DNA of 64,000 nucleotides from Acridotheres tristis (lineage: Eukaryota > Chordata > Aves > Passeriformes > Sturnidae): contig CM072884.1 in assembly GCA_037013685.1 (NCBI GenBank), positions 110,834,048-110,898,047 of the forward strand, written 5' to 3'. Both the position numbers and the translations under genes were made by a program. Below are positions 10,338-22,118 of the stretch, piece after piece. A model generated the notes under the pieces. It saw only the letters and a program-made list of their open reading frames with translations. It had not been told where the DNA came from and did not search any database. Within the stretch, counting starts at the first letter, position 1. Each line of letters opens with the position of its first letter.

Positions 10338-11850
10338 TACTAATCTGAGGATGTGTTTAATGCCATAAATAAAAGTACTTGGCACTGTTCATCATCAGGA
10401 TGACCTCGGGATGAGCTGGCTGGAGGATCTGAGCCTCAAACAGGTGGACAGCACCGTGAGGAGCAGGAGCACGTGCAAGTGGGAATGTCAGTGGAAAGCT
10501 GGATATGCAGCTGGGTGCATTTTACCCTGGACAATGCTCCTTTCTGGGACAGGGACAGGGAATGAGTTCATCATTCAGGGGCTGCATTCAGCAGCACACA
10601 AGCCCCAGTGAGTCACTGCTGGAATGATGGCAGGGCAGGAAATCACAGCTGCCTCCTGTGCAGTTATCAAATATTCCTGCTGCTGGCAGACACAGCCACT
10701 GCCAACACGAGCAAGAGGTGATTTTTACCCTCTCCTTTGTCTGGGTCTGAATCAAGCCCAGCACCTCTACCCCCTCTATCTGTACAGGGAGATTTTTAAA
10801 AGAAAATGACTCGAGCCACGTGTGACCAGTGACAGCTCCTGTAGGCAGCAATCAGGCAGCAGCAACAGCTCTGAGATGCATGGACTGCCCAAAAGTAATC
10901 TTTTGGGTCAGCTTGGAACCTAAAGTTGGGAAAGGCTAATGTAGCTAATTTCACTGCTAATCAATTTAGCAAAAGCATCTAGTTAATATAGTTATGTATT
11001 AATCCTAAATAATTTTCCTGGGCTTTCCCAACGGGGTCCATGATGTTCTTTGATGCTAAAAGCTCTGTTTTTCTCCCTTTCACTTGCAACTTTGACTGTG
11101 CTGTTCTGCATTTTCAGAACAAAACTCTGCAGCATGCAGAACACTAACAGTGTAAAGCAGGATGAAATAAATTATATTTACTGCAATATAGATAGTGCAG
11201 TGGACACTGCACGACCTTATTTTTTTTCATGTTTAATTTTTATAAAAACCCTTCACTGAGATTATCTGATTCGTCTTCTCTGGATGGAATTTTGTAGTCT
11301 TTTGCCAGATTTCTAGTCTGGTTTGCTGGGCATACACAATTAAAGGAAAGCCTTGATTATAGTGTTATAAATGAAGTAAATATATTTGAGGCCAGGATTG
11401 TGGATAAATTCAGAAATACAGGAAGGTGTCCAGGAGGGGCAGTGATTGGATGGGTCAGTAACCTGGCTGTGGAGGGGAAGCTGGACAATATGAGCCTTTC
11501 TCTACCACTCCAAGATTAAAATAAAGATCAGCTTCTCTGAGGTCCTCCACTGACAGACAAATTCAAGTGATGGGAACGACCTCCAGACCTTCTCTTACCC
11601 TGAAGCTCTCCAGCAGAAGTGGAATTAAGAACAAGCCTTTCTGGTCCAAGTGGCTTGTCCATTTTGGGATAACTGTAGCCACTGACCAGGTAATTCCCAT
11701 CATTTTGAGCTGTGTCTCTGCTTGAACTGCAGCTCCCAGAGCAGATACAGGAGCTAAGAAGTGATTATGAACATCTGACCTTCTGGATCCATTATTAGTG
11801 AGAAACAAAGGGTTTGTTTAAGCATGGTCCTAGGAACTTTTGATATTCTT
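10338..11850. other. Non-genic DNA
   Basis: No gene or repeat is recognised. The 10380-10860 part is GC-richer and open on both strands without known homology. From 10900 the sequence is AT-rich. Confidence 0.45.
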
Positions 11851-12160
11851 TCACAGAATCACAGAATCCATTAAGTTGAAAAGACTTCCAAGATCATTGA
11901 GTCCAACCTTTGACTGATCCCCACCTTGTCTCCAGCCCAGAGCACTGAGTGTCACCTCCAGGTGACACCTCCAGGGATGGGCACTCCAAAGCTCCCTGGG
12001 CAGCCCCTGCCAAGGCCTGAGCTCCCTTTCCATGGGGAAATTCCTGCTGCTGTCCAAGCTGAGCCTCTCCTGGCACAGTTCAAGGCTATGTCTTCTTGTT
12101 CTGCCACTACTTGCCTGGGAGAAGACCCTGACCCCCACCTGGCTCCAACCTCCTTTGGGG
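11851..12160 (-). mobile_element. CR1 LINE, 3' end, minus strand
   Basis: The inverted terminus (TCACAGAATCACAGAATCC) is followed by 'aagacttccaagatcattgag', 'atccccaccttgtc', 'cacctccagggatgggcactc', 'ctccctgggcagcccctgcc' and 'gtccaagctgagcctctcctgg'. It is the same subfamily as the plus-strand copy at 25478-25923, including a shared 'cagcccagagcactgagtg' segment. Confidence 0.93.
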
Positions 12161-15100
12161 TATGAGCAGAACTACGAACCTGTACAGATTTGTTGTTTTC
12201 CATAGGGTTTTTTAATTTTTTTTTCAGTGTTCTGCAGGAATGGGTAGAGAAAGAGAGAAAATTAATTTGCTGGATGTTTGTTTTGAAGGAATTCAGATCA
12301 CCTGTCAGCCTGATAAAACAGCTTATGAATCAAAACTGGAAGTTTAAAGGGGAGAAACAAGAGTAACGTCATCCCACATTACAGAGATGGACTAAACCCA
12401 AGGAAATGAAGGGCTCCTGAACACAACACAGCACGAAGGAAGTGTTGCAAAAATTGCAGCTGGGACTTTTCTCTTTGGATGATCAGACAGGAACAGGACA
12501 GGATAGATATGCACACACACTCTGAGCCTTAAATCCTCTCTTTTAATCTTTATCAGCCTCAACTACTTCCAGGGAATGAAGGCACTTGGTACAAAGAGAA
12601 GAGTTGACATGACAGGAATACCTGTAAGCAGAAGCTGTCATGTGGTTTTGATCATTTTGCTGCTGTAAAAAAACCCCACATCTTGATGCATCTTGTCTTT
12701 CAACAAATAACCATAGTTGTGTCTCTCATTCTGTCTAGTTACTTGTTAACACTCACTTCTCCAGAGCTTTGTGCTTTCCAGCTGCTGCAGATGGGATAAG
12801 CTGTGGTGCCAGGCAGCCTGTGCATGTTTTGGGCTTTCCTGTGTGGAACAAGAGAATAAATTGTGCTATAAATGGGGAATATAACACAGTGTTCTATGAG
12901 AGACAATAGGGTGGGATTGTGGGGTTGTTGGAGAGGTATTTATTGAGTCTTAGAAAGTGAAATTGCAGATACAAACCATAGTCTTCACATGGATTCTGGA
13001 TTTTTTTTTTCAATTTCTTTTATTACCCAGGAGTTCTGGAATCTTTAAGAAAACCAAGAGAAATCAGCAGGCTCACCAATCCAAGAAGCAGTTTTTTATA
13101 AACATGTCAGATGGTGACCAAACTGTGTTCAATTGCAAATGCACCCAAGGAAGCAAGAACACACCTACGGGAGAAACCACAGGCACCATCTGTCTTTATT
13201 TAGGAAGTGCAGTCTTCCCACTTCTTCCCCTTTCTTTCCACTCCCTTCCTCTCCAAATGACTTCCAACTCTCAGACTCCCCTTGAATAAAGCTCTCTAGT
13301 TCTGTCAACAGGTTTCAGTGCAATAAAAACAAAAAAGCCTTATTTTTCCCCCCCTTATCATTGTGAAGTTATTCAGCTACTAAAATGAAATGTCCACCTT
13401 TTGCATGCTGTAAATTCCCTTTTTCTTGGTGGGGAAGTGAGTTGTGTGAGACAAAGATCACAGCCAATATTTCTTAGAATTCTTATTATTCATTAAGCTC
13501 CTATTAGGGATCAAAACAAGCTGTTATTTTTAATGGCAAATAACTATTCAGAGAGCACACTCACCCCAGCAGTGGACTTGCACCACCATGGAGCAGACAG
13601 CTCCCAGTTGGAGCAGAAGCTTTGGGGCCATTTACCCAGAAGCAGAGGGTTGTCCTCAGCAAGAACAGGGAGATCAAGGTGGGGTTGAGGAGACCAACAG
13701 GGTGACTTTCCAAGGCAGAAACACTGCACAAGGTCAGAGAAAGTTTGTTTGAAGGATGAAGTGACTCTCTGATCTGGACAAGTCGGGCAAGGGAGGAGCA
13801 TTCCTGGATAAGCCTAACTGCAACCTAATCCTCAAAATTATTGTGGAAACTGGGGACAAGGAATGTTTGCCTTGTTTGTCATGCTGCGTGTGGTGAAGGG
13901 TGGTTGTGCTGGATAACCCTGCAAAATACAGACACAGCAGCTTTCTCCAAGAAGGTCCTTGAAAGGAAGACTTTGTGCCAGAGTGTACTTTGTATTGCAG
14001 AAGGAGGGAAAAGTGTGCCTCTTTCTCTGCTGCTGGGGTCTGCACATACGCTGGTAGAAGCCACTAGTCCTATTTCTATGAGTCTTTGTCTAGAAAGAAA
14101 AACAGAGAAGGCAATTTAAAAGGCATTGCTGGAGTGTTATACCAGAGAAAGAGAAAAGCACATTTGTCTACAAAATAGAGGTGACACCTGGAATTGGAGA
14201 AAAGTGCCCCATTTAAGCCTAGGAAAACAAATCCCCATGGCACATGTGTGAGTGGATGCTATGTTTGGTGAACAGTGAGAAACATGACTTGTCTCATATG
14301 TTTTCCCTGAGATTTGAGTGACTACTCAAACAACATATGTTTCACTGTCCTTGTTCATCACCAGAGCATCCTGACACAATGATGGGCTCCAAAACATTCA
14401 GTTCCTTCCCTGTTACTCTATTATGTGGGACATCTCCTTCTCTGCAGTTTGAGTCAAAACCAAGGGATTGAATGTGGAACCCACTGCTTTCCTTTTAGGC
14501 TTTTTCCTGCAGTGTGTCTGCACATCCATGGGATGATTTTGGATAGTCTGGCTCAGAAGAGAAGGTTCTGCCTGTGCATATACATCATGATGCATATTCC
14601 AATATCCTTTGCATTTTACAGCATCCACAGCTTTTCAGTGTCATTTGTCATCTCCTCGGTAAGGTGGGAACAGAGAAAACAGTAGAATCAAAAGGGAAAT
14701 ATTTTTTCGTTTTGAACATTTTCTTCTTTCAGAAGAGGAGTCCAGTTGCCCCCAGTGGAGTTCTAGGGAAATACAGGGCAACCAAAGGAATGCAAAAAGT
14801 TTCAGTGATGGCCATAGAGGAGATTTCTGCCTCATTTTTTTTCCCCGCCTGCCAAATTATTCACAAGGCACATCTTTACCACACGAGACTCATGCTCAGA
14901 CTAGTAAGGAAGACTCTCTTTACCCAAAATTCCATTCCAAATTAATTTCCCAGCAAAATTTATTATAGCTTATTCAACTGTTAGCAGACCATCAGAAGCA
15001 GTTCACATGAAGCTCTGAACAAGACAATCAGGGGTGTTTGTGCTCTTTTCCAGGTCCTTGTTTTCCAAGCCATTTGCGTGAGATTTTACTGCAGTCATAT

Positions 15101-15611
15101 TTCCTGAGACCCACCTCTTCACAATAATTTACATTCTTCTCCAAAAAACCATACCACTGGGAGTCTTGCAGAAGTCCTGAAAGCAAATCCTGCATTTATT
15201 GACTTTCAGCTCATGGAATGGGCTCTGTTAATCTGCTAAACTGGTTCTTCCTCATTGCTTTTCTAGTCAGTAAAGACCTTTGGCTTCACCAGACTCAGAA
15301 CTTACAGCCTTTGCCTGTCTTTTCAGTTTGAAACCTCTGCTCTCTGCAGATCTTTCACAAGCATCGCAGGGATCTGCCTTCTAGAACTTGTCCTTCCTCA
15401 GGGCACCTGTCCTCAGTGACAGGAACCTGTCCTAGTCTTTTGTTCATGCTGTTTCTCCTCCCAAAAGTCGTTTTTCCTTAATGGCCTCTCACTCCTCCCA
15501 AGTGTTGTCATAACACAGAGCCACGTCTCTGAAATGTGACTTGCTCTGTCCAGACAATAACCACACTATGTGATAATCATTTTTCCTTTAAGTTGGCCCG
15601 TAGAAGGAGAA
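12161..15611. other. 3.4 kb of unique non-genic DNA
   Basis: No mobile element is recognised in this long interval. The only structured item is an exon-like segment at 13031-13290, listed separately. The rest is mixed AT-rich sequence with short chance open frames. Confidence 0.45.
13031..13290 (+). other. Exon-like segment ending at a poly(A) signal (candidate)
   Basis: A strong acceptor-like tract (a T-rich run, then TTTATTACCCAG ending at 13030) leads into an open frame that stops with TAA at 13287-13289. An AATAAA at 13284-13289 overlaps the stop, and a second AATAAA follows at 13322-13327. The layout resembles a terminal exon. The predicted peptide is lysine/asparagine/threonine-rich at first and matches no family I know. 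Acceptor-like tracts and AATAAA are common by chance in AT-rich DNA. Confidence 0.15.
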
Positions 15612-15800
15612 ACTGAACCACAGAACTGTAAAAGAGTTTCCTGGAAGGGACCTCTGGAGATCACCTGGTCCAGGCTCCTGCCCCTGCAGAGCAGAATGAT
15701 CATCACCACTGAGTCAGGGCAGCTGTGGCTTTGTCCATCCAAGCCCTGATCTGGGTGACTTGTCCCAGTGCTGCCCTGGTGTCCTGGAGAGAAGATTTTG
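15612..15800 (-). mobile_element. CR1 LINE, 3' end, minus strand, diverged
   Basis: Recognised by 'ggaagggacctctggagatcac', 'ggtccaggctcctgcccctg' and 'gcagagcag', which are typical of a CR1 subfamily distinct from the 'ttaaagatcat' type. The right limit is vague: similarity fades after 'atctgggtgacttgtcccagtg'. Confidence 0.7.
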
Positions 15801-15860
15801 GCTATGTCATCTTTGTCAACATGCTCATCAAGTAGTTGTTGAGTGACAGAGCTCAAGGAG

Positions 15861-16348
15861 TGTTAGGGCAAAACTCTTGGGGATAGTGCTGTGCAGAGCT
15901 GGACCCTAATGATGCCTTAAGTTTTAGCTTTTATATTTTTCAGATTCCATACTGCATTGGTGTGTGATTCTGAACTCCATATAAAGTGTTCCAAGTTCTC
16001 CTCCCAGCTCAGGCACACAGAACAATCCTTTTCCAGCCCCAGAACCAAGGACACGCTGCAGCTTCAGCCCCAAAAAGTGCAAACAGCAGAGAATGGAGGA
16101 GAGAATCTGGGAGGATGGGACTGCAGAACCTGGAGCTGGAATTGGACAATGAACCCCAATATGGAAATGGACCAAAACTTATAAGTGTGAAAACTCCTGA
16201 CCTGTCATCCACCTTGGGTCCATCTTGGGTGTAGCCATGGCCAGGCTCTTGCACTGCCCAAGGTGAATCCTTTGAAGGCCTTTCAAATCCCTATTTTATT
16301 CCTTTAACATTGTCTAGCCTCTGTCCTAGGTAGCCTCTCCAGGCATCA
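15861..16348. mobile_element. LTR-like element of a songbird ERV (probable)
   Basis: The block starts with TGTTAGGGC and can end with GGCATCA, giving TG...CA ends, and its text resembles a recurrent songbird LTR. It lies between CR1 pieces that it does not match. A TATA-like CTTATAAG (palindromic) lies near 16180. I could not find a convincing target-site duplication, and there is no second copy in the window, so the limits and orientation are uncertain. Confidence 0.45.
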
Positions 16349-16393
16349 TCACGATCCTTGTGGGTCCCTTCCAGCTCAATGTATTCTGTGATT
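16349..16393 (+). mobile_element. CR1-type 3' terminus (CR1 or SINE tail)
   Basis: A 45-bp piece reads 'gatccttgtgggtcccttcc' and ends in TATTCTGTGATT. The same type of tail ends the tRNA-derived SINE at 43381-43517, so this may be the end of a CR1 or of a SINE whose front part is missing. Confidence 0.65.
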
Positions 16394-16419
16394 TACTGCA
16401 TGATCCCAGATCCTCCCAC

Positions 16420-16800
16420 CATCAATTTAAACAAGCTTAGTTCCCTCAGCTGATGTTGGCCCTGGGCCATCCTTTTGTCCTCCACTGGGTCCCCTACTTT
16501 TTCTCCTTTCAAACTGGGGTGCCCCAAGCTCAGCACAATAAATTCAGGTATGGTCTGACCACTGCTGAGCAAAAGGAGATTCATCAGTTCCCTTGATCTC
16601 CTGAGCTTGCTCCTCCAATGCAGGAAGGCACAAAGCTTGTTTTGTTTCATTTGAATTGAGGCCACACCAGTGTCCACCATGACAAATAAATTTCAGCTGC
16701 TGCAGAGCCAGTTGCTCCTCATTTGGTACTGATGCACAGGGTTGCTCCATCCCAAACTTGCAGAGCTTTGTGCTCCTTTTTTAACCCCATAAGGTTTCTG
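16420..16800 (-). mobile_element. CR1 LINE, old internal/3' UTR piece, minus strand
   Basis: A diverged match to the inverted upstream CR1 region: 'ggtgccccaagctcagcac', 'ggtctgaccactgctgagc', 'ggccacaccagtgtccacca', 'ccaaacttgcagagctttg' and 'aaccccataaggtttct' occur in the order expected for CR1 sequence upstream of the usual 3' fragments. The degree of decay suggests an old insertion. Confidence 0.65.
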
Positions 16801-16837
16801 TTCACCATGACCAGAAGTTTTTCCCAGCCTCTCTTAT

Positions 16838-17154
16838 GGGAGGACTACAAGGAAGCCAGACAGGAACCCCTTTTTCAGGAACTGTAGTGGCAGGACAAAG
16901 AGGAATGGGTACAAAGTGAAGTAGGCCAGGTTTAGATTAGATATTAGGAAGAAAATCTTGATTGTGAGGGTGGTGAGTGCCTGGAACAGGCTGCCCAGAG
17001 AGGTTGTGACTGCTCTCATCCTGGAAGTGTCCAAGGACAGGTTGAATGGGGCTCTGAGCAACCTGGGATAGTGGAAGGTGTCCCTGCCCATGGCAGGGGG
17101 TTTTAACAAGATGATCTTTCAGGTTCCAACATAAACCATTCTATGATTCTATGA
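16838..17154 (+). mobile_element. CR1 LINE, 3' end, plus strand
   Basis: Clear CR1 landmarks appear in order: 'gtggcaggacaaagaggaatgg', 'tttagattagatattaggaa', 'ctggaacaggctgcccagag', 'atggggctctgagcaacctggg', 'gtgtccctgcccatggcaggg' and the end ACCATTCTATGATTCTATGA. It is 5'-truncated, with a well-kept 3' terminus carrying two ATTCTATG units. Confidence 0.95.
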
Positions 17155-20100
17155 TTTCTCCCCTGCTCACACAGCCCTGCTGTGGATGGGTTTGGCAGGA
17201 AAGGTGAAGAGGAAATATTCCACATCTTCTGCATCCCTCAGCAAGCCACTCTCATTTGGCCCAGAATTCTGAAGGCATTTCTGTGCCTGGGAGTCTGGCA
17301 CTCCATGCTGGTGTCTCTCTGGTTTTTGGGGGCACAGGGCTCCTGGGTGCCATGCTCAGGGATGTTTTAGCCCTGCACACTGTCCAGAGGGATTACCCAG
17401 CTGTGTCCTGTCTGCATGGTCAGAGATGTTTGTGCTATCAATAGTTCCTGGGAAATTCAGCTGTTAGCGAGCAAAATGTGGCTTCTCCATTGTGCTGTGG
17501 GTAATACACTCTATTGATCAGAATTCTTCACTAAAGCACTGGTAAAATGTCTAATGACATGCCTGAGAGAGGAGTGCCTGGTGCCTGTGGTCCCTCCCAC
17601 ACTGGACTGAAATGCCCTCTGCACTCAGAGAACCTAAAGCACTTTTGACAGCTGAACACAGTCTATGCAGCCCTTCCAAAAATGTTTGGGGTGTGCGTCT
17701 TCTTGAGATTCTATGAAAAGATCACAAACAGCTTTTTAATGAAGCCTTTGTTTTGGATGCAGTGTGTTGTATAATAAAGCTGAAAATAGTTATGGGTTTG
17801 GTTTTTTTTCTGGGTCAGCTGTCTGTCATTTCTGCTGGTTTCCATATTCCTGCTGATTCCTCTGAGAAAAATGAAATTATAGAAAGCACACTATATGAAT
17901 AAACAGATCAGCCAGGTTGCTTTCATTTAAGTTTTAAGGGGTTCACTGGCCACAGGCTCTGTAACTTTTTCTGGTATTCTACTCTACAATTCCCTGCTCT
18001 TGATTCCTCCTTTTCTTTCTTTGGTCAGCTTGGGTGAGTGATCTCCACAAATTTGTTTTCCTCTGCTATTGGAAATATACTTTTCCACTCATCACTCCAG
18101 TAAAAGCGTTGCTCAAACGACCCATTTAAAAGCTTTCCTCTCTGTTTAAAATTTTTAGTTTAAAATTTTGTCCAAACTGCTTCCCATCCTCAGCTTCCTC
18201 CATATCCTCTTTTCCTGGTACATAGTTCTCATGGAAAAAATCCATTCTGACTTCCTGTTTTCTGGGGTAAAAATCCTATGTACATAAAACTGTACTCTGA
18301 GATATAAATCCTGCACAGTGGCCTCTATAAAAAAACCTTTATAAAGCTTTTATGAAAAAAGCAACACCAGAACAGAGAAATGTGGGGTTTTTTGACTATG
18401 GCTCAGCCTTCTGAATGAATAGAAATGAAAGAATAAATGCCAAAGATGATGAGTACAAAACTACAGTACTTAAGATACTGCTAAAAGAATAGGTGAGGCT
18501 AAAGTAATATATGTGTTTCTCTTCTTTGTATACAGTTATTCTACACAAAGAATGAGAGACGCTGGGCAGCAATGTCATGGTTTGACAAAGAAGAAAACAG
18601 GGATTTTATTTTTAACCATGCTGCTTCTTGATCCATTTGTGATAATGTCAGGAGATCCAAGGGGGCTGCAATTCCATGTGGTGACAAACAGCCTGGCAAA
18701 ACCCTGCTGGTGCCTATTCTGCAGCAGGAATAGACGTAGGTGTCTATTTGGAAACACTGCACTTGTGTAATGCCTTTCAAGTTGCTTTCCCTGCACCCTG
18801 GGAAGTTGTCCCCATGCCCCGTTGGAGAAGGGGCCTCATGTTGCCATAGGAAGAAATTTGGGATGAGAAAAGAAAGTCACAGTTTGCTCTTTCAGAAATG
18901 CTGCTGCATCAGGCCTTGATCCTGTAAATTCTGTTGAGCAGAAACTGCAGGCGAAAATAAGGGATTCTTCATCAAAATGAGGTGATCTGGTCCACAATAA
19001 AATTGATTTGTCTGATTTAGGTGGTACCACGAGGACTATGCAGATAGCATACTAGAGAAAATTATGCCTGGCATGAGCTCCTAAAATCTTAGCTCTGAGG
19101 AAGGAAAAGCTGTAAAAGAGAAGATGAAGGCACCTGTGAAGATTTCTCAAGTGAAACTTAGAATTAAGTCTTTAGAGGATATTTGTGCATAAAATAAAAA
19201 GTAGTATATTTTGTTCCAGATGTGATTTGCAAGTGTAACACAACCCTCAGTTTGCTGACTCTCATAAAAACTCTCATTGTGAAGCATATTTGCTATTTCA
19301 ATAGATTGTCTTGGCTGAAATTTCAATCAGACCAATCTGAAAGTGCTCAGAAATTTTTATAGAGTCCTTTCATTGTGTCTCAGAAGTTGACTGCAAATTT
19401 TGAAATAAATTTCCTGTCTAGATGTAGATACCAACAGTTTTCCTGAGGTTGCCAAGCAAGTATTGTAGAGAAACTGGTGCATTGATTCTTCTTCCTACAA
19501 TCAGCGACTCGAGGCCAGTGGGTTTTTGTGAAATAGTATTCAAGAGCCCTAATTAACACCAGGATTGCATTTTGATGTTAGAGAAGGTGATGTCTTCATT
19601 GCTTTATATTCACAACAGCCATAGTCTGCTCTTCCAAGTTAATGGCACATGGGATGCTTAAAATCCAAAGGAACAAAATTTCTGTCTTTTTTCATATGTT
19701 GGACAAGTTCTTTCCAGCTAATTCTGGATTATATCTGTGTTGGTCTGTAATTTTTGACACAGTTCATATCTTGTTTTGAAAAACTTAGATTTTCCATACT
19801 TAATTCCTAGAACTTCTGCTACTTTTAAGTTTAAGCATATTTGACTGGATGCATTCACTCAATGATATAATCAATACAGTTAATTGAAATAGTTTGTATT
19901 TTCAAGATTACCATGAAATACAAAAGTTTGAAATAATAAAAATCACAGAGTATTTTTTTTAACATTTCTGTTCATTACCCAGTACCTCTGGGGGATAATT
20001 TTGAAATCTTTGCAATTTTTTGGGGAAAAAAGAGAAACAACTCAGACTGTAGATATTATTTTAAGTGACAGCATTTTCTGTCTTTCTAACAACCCTCCTA

Positions 20101-20670
20101 TTTGCAATTCAGGGATGGCATGGATCATCAGCTTTCACTTTTTGCACAGTAGACTGCAAAACAACCACTCTGTGTATTGAACACAGAAAATTCAAGCTGG
20201 TGATTGTTTTTATAGAGAACTTCATTTTGAGATGCTGTGCCTACCCACTGGAAATTTCTGTTTCCCCTAATAGTTCACAATTCCACTATTTTCCTATTAT
20301 GTATCCAGTGGCTGTGGATCCCATTTGCTTTTTGCTTCTGCAAACACAAAAATACCCCATTATCTTCCTCATTCACAAATCTCAGGTTTTATTTCAGTTC
20401 TTGTCTTAACTTTCTCAGGAAATACAACAAGGGCCTCATTTTTCTCATTAACACTATTTTAATTTTTAACAATAGCTTTCTTTCATTGAGTGGAAAGATT
20501 TTACAGCATTTACCAGAATCTATACTAAGAACATTTATTTCAGAGGAATATAGGCATTCATGGATGCAAACAATAAATCAAATTCTTATAATCTCTATCC
20601 CACCTTATCAATCATGGCTGTGTTTTCATTTTGTAAAGGGTTAATATACATGACTGTGTACATGTACACA
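17155..20670. other. 3.5 kb of unique non-genic DNA
   Basis: No gene or repeat is recognised. The sequence becomes strongly AT-rich after about 19100. A stretch beginning 'tgtcatggtttgac' near 18573 has an LTR-like opening, but no LTR body follows. Confidence 0.45.
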
Positions 20671-20712
20671 GATAAAATCATAAAATAGTTTGGGATGGAA
20701 GGGATCTTAAAT
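20671..20712 (-). mobile_element. CR1 LINE, 42-bp 3' tip, minus strand
   Basis: GATAAAATCATAAAATAG followed by 'tttgggatggaagggatctt' is the inverted extreme 3' end of a CR1. Only about 42 bp remain, so this is a severely truncated insertion or a remnant. Confidence 0.75.
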
Positions 20713-21375
20713 GAAATGAGACCCATTTCTCTGTTTTAAAACACTATTAATCACACTGGTTAATACTCTAGATGAACATTTTTACAGAATATACAGATTT
20801 TTTTTCTTCAAATACCAAAATTTCCTTCTTACCCTATTCTTGTAGTTTTAACTTGTATGTTTATCAAATGCACCTGAGAACTAATCAAATACAGTCCTAG
20901 TGAGCAAGATTAAAACAGCACAAGCAATCACACTGCTGAATTTTGTAATATTATGATCCCATTTCTTAGCATTTACCTTTCAATGAAAGGGAGGTACACT
21001 GAACAAAGTAATTCAAAGCTAACTCAAATACTGGGAGCCTGCTGGGTCTCTTCTATCCCTCAAATTACTGATAAAGTAGCTTTCCAAACAGCTCTGCTCA
21101 CTGAAAAAATTGAAATCAGATATCCCTACAATGTGTTTCACTTGATAATGAGCGTGTCCCATCTGAAGGACGATGCATGTTCACATTCATATTTTCCCAG
21201 TTTATACATTTTTTACTATTTTTTTCCTAATGCCAGGAATAATGTAGATAAAATGTGGGAAAAACTAATTTAAGAGCCTTTTGTGTTAGAAGAACACATT
21301 TGAGGATGTTGGTTTATAACTGTTCAATGTGGACCAGATTCTGCTGCTCTATAACTTGGCTGCTTTCAAGGGTAA
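20713..21375. other. Non-genic AT-rich DNA
   Basis: No gene or repeat is recognised. Open frames of about 100 codons have no known homology. Confidence 0.45.
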
Positions 21376-22118
21376 TGTCTTAGGCTGCAGTGCAGGATGT
21401 AACCAGCAGTGAGTATTTTATCACCATCTGTTGAAACCAAGTGTAGCAGTGAGTGACCTTTATCTCTTCCATGACCCATCCCTCAGAACTCTTGGGGGGG
21501 ATATCCTCTGTTAATGGGCCAGGTGTTAAACCAGGTGAGGCAGTGTTCTTTATCTTTTCCACAACCCATCCTCCCTCCAGGAGATCTCTCCTGTCCATGG
21601 CCATGCAGTCCCAGGGCAGGGCTGAGAAAATTCCATCATCCCATTGGGAGATGCTCCAGCCAGGGGCAGGAGCCAAGCATTTCCTACCCAGATCAAAGCT
21701 GAGATTTGGAACATCAGGGCAGCCTTTTCCCACTGGATCCCAGAGGAAAACCAGGCCCATCTTCATCACCACTGGACCTTCAGAGGAAAACTATACCTTC
21801 TCCAGGAGCACTGCTTCCACAGAACCACATCTGTCACTGCAGGAGGACTGCAGCCACCATTGAATGGGACTGCTGCCAACACCCTGACTGATGGGGTGTC
21901 AGGTTGTGTTCTGACTCTGTCAGTGTTTCAGGGTTTTTTTTAACTGCATTTTTATTTTAATTTTCCTAGTAAAGAATTGTTATTCCTAGTCTCATATCTT
22001 TGCCTGAGAGATCCTTAATTTCAAAATTATAATAATTTGGAGGGAGGAGGTTTACATTCTCCATTTCATGAGAGGGTCCTGCCTTCCTTAGCAGACACCT
22101 GTCTTTCAAACCAAGACA
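21376..22118 (+). mobile_element. Solo LTR of an endogenous retrovirus, copy 1 of family II
   Basis: This 743-bp block starts TGTCTTAGG and ends AAGACA. It is flanked by GGTAA (21371-21375) and GGTAG (22119-22123), a 5-bp duplication with one mismatch. It aligns along its length with 43546-44114, sharing 'catcccattgggagatgctccagcca' and 'tgttctgactctgtcagtg'. It is longer than the other copy by an extra AT-rich part near the 3' end. No retroviral genes are next to it. The open frames of up to 136 codons inside it are not retroviral proteins. Orientation is tentative, taken from a TATA-like GATAAAAA in the sister copy. Confidence 0.72.

Noticed and set aside
18573..18770. LTR starting at TGTCATGGTTTGAC
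   Set aside because: Only the first dozen bases look LTR-like; there is no second copy, no clear end and no target duplication.
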